From an uncultured Collinsella sp. (GTDB lineage: Bacteria; Actinomycetota; Coriobacteriia; Coriobacteriales; Coriobacteriaceae): 19,129 bases of DNA. Both the position numbers and the translations under genes were made by a program. Under the pieces are notes generated by a model, which searched no databases, was not told the origin of the DNA, and saw only the letters and a program-made list of their open reading frames with translations. The first letter of the stretch is position 1. Each line of letters starts with the position of its first letter. Where the stretch lies: NCBI GenBank assembly GCA_900552705.1, contig USAX01000022.1:1-19129 (forward strand), in the 5' to 3' direction. This document shows, piece after piece, positions 14,979-19,129 of this stretch.

Positions 14979-15144
14979 AGGCAGGCATTTTACAGAACCA
15001 CATGTGAGATTCAATGAAGACGATTCATGGCATGGAATGTATGCATATCATGGAATCGGAAACAAATCGATTCGTTTATGAGGAAGATATAAGACGCAGA
15101 TACGGTAGTATGGCAATCTGCTTGCGATATTGGGCGCAGCCATC

Positions 15145-16113
15145 ATGTCTGTATTCATATCCGAGCTTATGGGGCAGGCAAAGCAGTGGTGGCAAGCAGA
15201 CATTTCGACGCGAACAGGCATGAAAAAGTCGACATCCAATGTAATCGAGAAGGCGGAACCGACCGTTCGGAAAGCCGAGAAGAAAGGTGATGGAGAAATG
15301 CGGTTCAAGAAACAATTGGTAAGCCCACCGGATATTGAGGACACAAAGAAAAAGTCACGTGTAAAGCCCTCGATTAGGGAGATACTCTCTCAAATCGGTG
15401 GTGTTCTCCTTATTATCGCAATGTTCTTGGCGTTTGCCGTCGCCGTGGTTGCCTTGTTGGAGCAACTGTTTGGTTTTCCTTGGGGGAAACCGTTGATGGA
15501 ACGTCTAGGGACTCCGGCTCTTATCATTATTGTTGTCGCGCTGTGGCTGAGCGATCCGAAAAGGATGGCGTTGCTCATGCATCAGATAATCCAGTTACTG
15601 TTCGCTTGCAGCTGTGCAGTTGGCGTGCTTCTTTATGCGAGGACGGGCGGCGCGGTCCAAGAGGATCAGGCGATGGCGTTGCTGTTCTGCGTGCTCGGTA
15701 TTCCCGGTCTGGCTAGTTTCATTTTCAGCATTACGCGAAGACGTGATGCCGACGATATCTTGAAGTTCCGTAAAACGACGTTTTATCCTTTACTTATCAT
15801 CGTATCAGGAGCGATTGGGCAGTGTTCCGCGATTTTTGGGAAGGTACTTGCCGGCGTGGTTATGGGCGCACTTATCACGGGATACACGAAAAGCGTATGG
15901 GACATGTGGATGGAGAAGCCGTCCTTCGCATGGGCACAGACGTCTGGGGAGCCAGTACAGCCCGCCGACCGTAACTCGTACCAAGTCCAGTGGTCCGACG
16001 AATACAAAATGTATGTCGGTAGTTGCAGCGGTTTTCCGAATCTACGGTATCCGGCAAAGACCCCGTATGAAGCGCTTTCCGCCATCCACGATGCGGTTAC
16101 GCGGGAAAACTAA
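15145..16113 (+). CDS. Polytopic membrane protein with HicB-like C-terminal segment
   Basis: This protein of about 322 aa has a charged N-terminal part (about 1-80, lysine-rich). Five or six membrane helices follow between about 84 and 250. The cytoplasmic tail's last 45 residues read YQVQWSDEYKMYVGSCSGFP and then TPYEALSAIHDAV. That pattern (strand, acidic turn, Cys/Pro, then the EAL helix) is typical of HicB/UPF0150-like domains. In HicB antitoxins this fold blocks the HicA toxin; here no HicA is seen. The gene is AT-richer than its neighbours. The start is unsure: ATG 15145 has no good ribosome binding site, and ATG 15298 (AAAGG nine bases upstream, 271 aa) is a fair alternative. The 166 bases upstream hold no gene. 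Confidence 0.65.
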   Translation: MSVFISELMGQAKQWWQADISTRTGMKKSTSNVIEKAEPTVRKAEKKGDGEMRFKKQLVSPPDIEDTKKKSRVKPSIREILSQIGGVLLIIAMFLAFAVAVVALLEQLFGFPWGKPLMERLGTPALIIIVVALWLSDPKRMALLMHQIIQLLFACSCAVGVLLYARTGGAVQEDQAMALLFCVLGIPGLASFIFSITRRRDADDILKFRKTTFYPLLIIVSGAIGQCSAIFGKVLAGVVMGALITGYTKSVWDMWMEKPSFAWAQTSGEPVQPADRNSYQVQWSDEYKMYVGSCSGFPNLRYPAKTPYEALSAIHDAVTREN

Positions 16114-16177
16114 TGCCCATGAGATAGACATGGAAATTCCGGCCGGGCACACAATATCGGGGCTGAAAATCGGCTGA

Positions 16178-16552
16178 CTATCTTCTATATCCGGCACGCA
16201 GCATGCGGGCCTCATCGGTGTCGCGGATGCGCAGGTCGGTGACGGTGAACGCGAGGATGGGGCCGCCCTTCTCGGGCCGGTAGAGACGTGGCCTGCCGGC
16301 GAACTCGACGATCTGGCCGCCGGCGGCCTCGAGCATGCGGTTGTGGACCGCCCCGGTGGGGGGGATCAGGGCGACGCGGAGGTCGGCGCCGCCCTCCCTG
16401 GTCACGCAGCGCAGCATGCGCACGCGTGGGCCGTCGGGCAATGTGATGCCTCGGATGCCGGCCGGCAGGATCTTCGCTATGCCGGGGCAGGAGCCGATGC
16501 CGAGACGGATGCCGGAACCGCTGTGCTCCCGCCGCGTGGTGTCCGCTGTCAT
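16178..16552 (-). CDS. Hypothetical protein, 124 aa
   Basis: This soluble basic protein starts MTADTTRREHSGSGIRLGIG. Its body of alternating beta strands includes AGIRGITLPDGPRVRMLRCV and AVHNRMLEAAGGQIVEF, and it ends in DEARMLRAGYRR. It has no signal peptide or membrane helix. ATG 16552 is preceded by AGGAAG and overlaps the stop of the upstream gene as ATGA, so the two are translationally coupled. The frame is open far upstream, but that part runs through the neighbour on the same strand and is not used. I recognise no family. As the last gene of a minus-strand cluster of membrane-anchored proteins it may be their cytoplasmic partner. Confidence 0.6.
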   Translation of the reverse strand: MTADTTRREHSGSGIRLGIGSCPGIAKILPAGIRGITLPDGPRVRMLRCVTREGGADLRVALIPPTGAVHNRMLEAAGGQIVEFAGRPRLYRPEKGGPILAFTVTDLRIRDTDEARMLRAGYRR

Positions 16553-17337
16553 TGTGCTTCCTTTCCGGTGTCGGGTATGGTGACCGATGGTCCGTCCTGA
16601 GGGAACAGGCGGTCGATCTGGTCGACGGTCATGTTGGCGGTGCATGCGCTGATCGATTTGGTGAGGGTCTGCTGTGCGGAGGTGAGCTTGTCGTAGTCGT
16701 CGGATCCGGCGTCGACCAACGTTCGCGCCTGTTTCGCGGCCTTGGCCAGGCCCGTGCAGTCGTCCGGCGTGGGGTCGGGGAGCCTGTCCACGGCATGTTC
16801 CGCTTTGGGCAGACTGGATTTGAGATCGTCGAGCCGGTATCCGGCGGCCTTCGGCAACGCCTCGGCATACCATTCGTCGGCCAATGCGCGGACAGTGGAT
16901 TCCTTCTCCTGCCGGCCGATCGCGTCGAACAGGTCGGTCGCGTTGCCTAGGTCCTTGTCGCCGTGGCGGATGAGCGTCTGGCCGAACGTGTCGATGTTGC
17001 CGCCGTCCGGGGAGTTGAGGATCGACCGGACCTTGTTGGCGATGTCCTCCGTGGAACCGGTGAATCCTGATGGTTCCGAAGACGGGTCCGTCCGGGACTG
17101 GTTTTTCGTATCCTTGCCGCCGTCCGTCGCCTGTTGGGCGGATTGAGGTTCTGGTTGATCGGATGTCGTGGACTGGAACGGGTTGAGCGCGATCGTGGCC
17201 GCCAATGCGATTACGGCCGCGACGGCGAGCAGCAGCGCCTGCCGTTTCGGCTCCATCCGCTCGAACCGGTCTCTCGCTCGGCCGAGAAGGCCCTGACGTT
17301 CCCTGTGCTCGTCTTTGCGTGGTGTCTCGTCCGTCAT
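16549..17337 (-). CDS. Single-TM exported protein, 262 aa
   Basis: The protein has a basic cytoplasmic start (about 1-32), one helix at 33-51 (QALLLAVAAVIALAATIAL), and a Ser/Gln/Thr/Asp-rich linker (55-98). A helical outer domain follows to the end, with cysteines at 194 and 232 that could pair outside the cell. ATG 17337 has AAGGAG seven bases upstream; an earlier in-frame ATG lies within the neighbouring gene's reading region and lacks a site. The order (short inside part, helix, long outside domain) is type II. The gene sits between the 401-aa one-TM protein and a coupled 124-aa protein. I do not recognise the family; accessory proteins of conjugation or surface machines have this shape. 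Confidence 0.65.
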   Translation of the reverse strand: MTDETPRKDEHRERQGLLGRARDRFERMEPKRQALLLAVAAVIALAATIALNPFQSTTSDQPEPQSAQQATDGGKDTKNQSRTDPSSEPSGFTGSTEDIANKVRSILNSPDGGNIDTFGQTLIRHGDKDLGNATDLFDAIGRQEKESTVRALADEWYAEALPKAAGYRLDDLKSSLPKAEHAVDRLPDPTPDDCTGLAKAAKQARTLVDAGSDDYDKLTSAQQTLTKSISACTANMTVDQIDRLFPQDGPSVTIPDTGKEAQ

Positions 17338-17366
17338 GATGGTGCTCCTTTCGAATGGATGATGGG

Positions 17367-18572
17367 CTATAGTCCCGGATCGTTGCCGGGCAGGCCGTTG
17401 CCGTCGCTGGGGGACGGCACGCTCCAGCCGTTGCCGGGCTGGGAGCCGGTTCCGCCCGATTGCCCCGACTGTCCCGACTGGTATTGGGGTATCCATTGCT
17501 GTTGCTGCTGTGGCGGCGTCGGGTCGGGGACGGTCTGCTGTTCGGCCTGTCGTTCCCTCTCCTGGCGTTCCCGTGCCGCTTTCTCCTCGGCCGCGCGCTT
17601 GGCCTTCGCATGCTCCGCCTGCGTGGCGATGGCCTGTTCGAGGGTCTTCCTCGCCTGCTCGACCCGGGAGACCAGATCCTCGAGCTCCTTGACGGTGACG
17701 TCCTTGCCGGGCTCGGCGGCCCGTTCGAGGATCGTCGTCAGATCGTCGATGGCCGTGCCGGTGTCATCGTCGCGTTTCGCGCCGTCCCGGAGCTTGGTGG
17801 CCTCGCCGACCGCCTTCGCGAGCGATTCGCGCGCGTCGGCCTCCTGTTTGATGGCGAGGGCCCTCCTCGCCGCCGACACCAGCGTGTTCGTGTCCTTATT
17901 GGCCTTGCCCGCGCGGTCCTTCAACGATCCAGCATCCCTGATGGACAGCCGGGCGGCGGGCTCGTCGAGTATCCTCGCGTTGTCTGAAATCCGCGCGTCC
18001 AGACGGCTCCATGCCTTCGCATCGGCGAGGTCGGACGCCTTGTGGGCTTTGACGAACCGAGTCGCAATCGTATTGGTCTCCCGCAGCACGGCCTGCGCCT
18101 GTTCCGCGCCGTGGCGGGCGGGCGCGGGGACGGCGCCCGCGGCGGTCACGCCGACGAGCGCCCCGGCGGCGGCCACGGCGAGCACCGGCAGTACGATCCC
18201 GCCGGCCTGGAACGAAAGGGCGGGCGCATCGGCCTCCCTATCGGGGCCGCACCCCCGGAACGCGCGCTGGGGCCTGTCATCCAGGTCATCGGATGGCGAC
18301 GTGTCGTCGGATGCCGGCAGGGGGATCGCATGCGCGCCGGAAGGCGGGGGAGCCGTCACATCGCCACCGGCCCCCGGTCCTGAGGCCTGCGGCGGGACAA
18401 TCCTTTCCTCCTCTTGGGGAAGATCGGGCTCATGGCCGGTATCGGTGCCGTCGTCGCCGGCGGCCGGCGTGGGGGAGGGAGTCTCGTCCGGTTCCGAGAG
18501 CAGGCGGCGGATCCAATCGTCGCCGTTCTCGGCAGGGGAGTCGAGTTGTTCGAACAGGTCCGGCATGGTCAT
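17367..18572 (-). CDS. Single-TM protein with coiled coil and Pro/Gln-rich tail, 401 aa
   Basis: An acidic, Pro-rich disordered cytoplasmic part (1-115) leads to one helix at about 122-147. An Ala/Asp/Lys-rich outer helical region (150-347) follows, ending in a strong coiled coil around 300-347 (KRAAEEKAARERQERERQ). The Pro/Gln/Gly tail runs from 348 to 401 and includes a five-glutamine stretch at 355-359. ATG 18572 overlaps the stop of the upstream gene as ATGA. The next gene starts 29 bases downstream. Low-complexity ends and a single helix make family assignment by eye impossible. The layout suggests a scaffold or surface fibre component anchored in the membrane. Confidence 0.65.
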   Translation of the reverse strand: MTMPDLFEQLDSPAENGDDWIRRLLSEPDETPSPTPAAGDDGTDTGHEPDLPQEEERIVPPQASGPGAGGDVTAPPPSGAHAIPLPASDDTSPSDDLDDRPQRAFRGCGPDREADAPALSFQAGGIVLPVLAVAAAGALVGVTAAGAVPAPARHGAEQAQAVLRETNTIATRFVKAHKASDLADAKAWSRLDARISDNARILDEPAARLSIRDAGSLKDRAGKANKDTNTLVSAARRALAIKQEADARESLAKAVGEATKLRDGAKRDDDTGTAIDDLTTILERAAEPGKDVTVKELEDLVSRVEQARKTLEQAIATQAEHAKAKRAAEEKAARERQERERQAEQQTVPDPTPPQQQQQWIPQYQSGQSGQSGGTGSQPGNGWSVPSPSDGNGLPGNDPGL

Positions 18573-19129
18573 GGGCGCATGCCTCCCCTCGGGCCGATCG
18601 TCGCGCGTATCGTGGCCGTGAGCCGGTCGAGCTGTTCCAGGGAATCGAGATCCCGTTCACGGGCGATGCCTTCGAGCCGTTTCGCGAGCTTCAGCTCCTC
18701 GTCCGGGTCCCGGGGCCGGTACGAGTCGGGGTTCCAACGCGGGTCCCCGGCCTCGTCGAGCAGGGCGCGTCCCCGTGACGCCAGTGCGCGCGCCTCCTCG
18801 GCCTCCTCATGGGACAGGGGTGCCTTCCGGTCGTCGAGCCGTCGTTCGATGGAGGCGATGGCCTGGTCGAGCCGGTCGCGGGCCGCGAGCTCCATGGACC
18901 TCCAGTCACGCCACCGGTCGGACAGTTCCCGCAGATCGCCGTCGGTGTCCGCGGCGAGCTGGCGTGACAGGCGGTCGCGTTCCGGCCCGTCGGGCATGCG
19001 GCGGATGCCGTCGCGGGAACGCCGGTAGCCGTCCAGCCGTTCCTCGCAGCCCGCCAGCGTGGCCATGAGCACGTCGGCGGAGGGATCGTCATGCGAGGCG
19101 GGCGAGGGAGGCGTCCCATAGGCAAGGAG
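18569..19129 (-). CDS. Charged helical protein, N-terminus beyond the window
   Basis: The frame is open to the window edge and ends at TGA 18569-18571 within the ATGA shared with the next gene, so at least 186 residues are present. The visible part is a highly charged Arg/Asp/Glu/Leu-rich helical protein with no membrane segment or signal. It includes WRDWRSMELAARDRLDQAIA and DEELKLAKRLEGIARERD. GTG 19072 could be a start, but the codons above it (HDDPSAD and SPAS) continue in the same style, so the gene probably begins outside. The composition suggests an extended coiled structure. No family is recognised. It is the first visible gene of a minus-strand cluster of four. Confidence 0.6.
   Translation of the reverse strand, partial: LLAYGTPPSPASHDDPSADVLMATLAGCEERLDGYRRSRDGIRRMPDGPERDRLSRQLAADTDGDLRELSDRWRDWRSMELAARDRLDQAIASIERRLDDRKAPLSHEEAEEARALASRGRALLDEAGDPRWNPDSYRPRDPDEELKLAKRLEGIARERDLDSLEQLDRLTATIRATIGPRGGMRP

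Noticed and set aside
16553..17611. N-terminal extension of the 124-aa gene to 477 residues
   Set aside because: The extension overlaps the 262-aa gene in another frame and is Arg/Pro-rich. ATG 16552 has its own ribosome binding site and an ATGA overlap.
17134..18621. Plus-strand frame of 495 codons
   Set aside because: It is Ser/Arg/Ala-rich shadow sequence opposite two coupled minus-strand genes with good starts.

Overview
The window looks like two unrelated actinobacterial sequences joined end to end. Positions 1 to about 12,930 read as a Coriobacteriia chromosome, most likely Collinsella or a close relative. The signs are GC-rich codon use with many GTG starts, an ECF transporter module, a D-aspartate ligase/racemase pair, a CwlO-like coiled-coil wall hydrolase, and a GGGAC/GTCCC-rich intergenic repeat. 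Positions from about 13,000 to the end read as accessory DNA of another high-GC actinobacterium, probably Bifidobacteriaceae. It carries a HipA-like kinase, several unrecognised small proteins, and a tightly overlapped minus-strand cluster of membrane-anchored proteins. This taxonomy is inference from protein style; no search was run. Both genes at the join (an M20 peptidase on the minus strand and a one-TM protein on the plus strand) are cut there. A chimeric assembly or an illegitimate recombination therefore has to be considered first.

Left part. A truncated S component (TrpP-like) is followed by a 64-bp palindromic repeat, a fused double-ATPase EcfA and EcfT. These form one ECF importer read rightward and closed by a strong bidirectional terminator. 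On the minus strand a D-aspartate ligase precedes an aspartate/glutamate racemase. Together they would make and attach D-Asp for the peptidoglycan cross-bridge. A MOSC-domain protein diverges from them. Next comes a secreted coiled-coil plus lysozyme-like wall hydrolase behind a cluster of dyads. Between this gene and a decayed, frameshifted copy of its own 3' end and terminator lies an AT-richer AAA/DUF4143 ATPase gene, preceded by four exact-period 23-bp tandem repeats.

The minus-strand run from 12,930 down to 9,236 holds the truncated M20 amidohydrolase, a small two- or three-TM protein, a DUF4352-like lipoprotein whose ribosome binding site is buried in a 14-bp perfect inverted repeat, an XRE-type HTH protein and a membrane-tethered Ser/Thr kinase. 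The last two look translationally coupled.

Right part. A HipA-like kinase gene with no visible HipB partner converges on a 123-aa unknown gene, and the two share a palindromic stop. A polytopic membrane protein with a HicB-like C-terminal segment follows. Then come four minus-strand genes: a coiled protein running off the window edge, a 401-aa Pro/Gln-rich one-TM protein, a 262-aa one-TM protein and a 124-aa soluble protein. The first pair and the last pair each overlap by ATGA, and the two pairs are 29 bp apart. They look like one operon of a surface or transfer apparatus that I cannot name.

The best candidates for something undescribed are the RBS-masking hairpin, the 23-bp repeats with the duplicated gene end around the ATPase, the membrane/HicB-like fusion, and the minus-strand four-gene membrane cluster.
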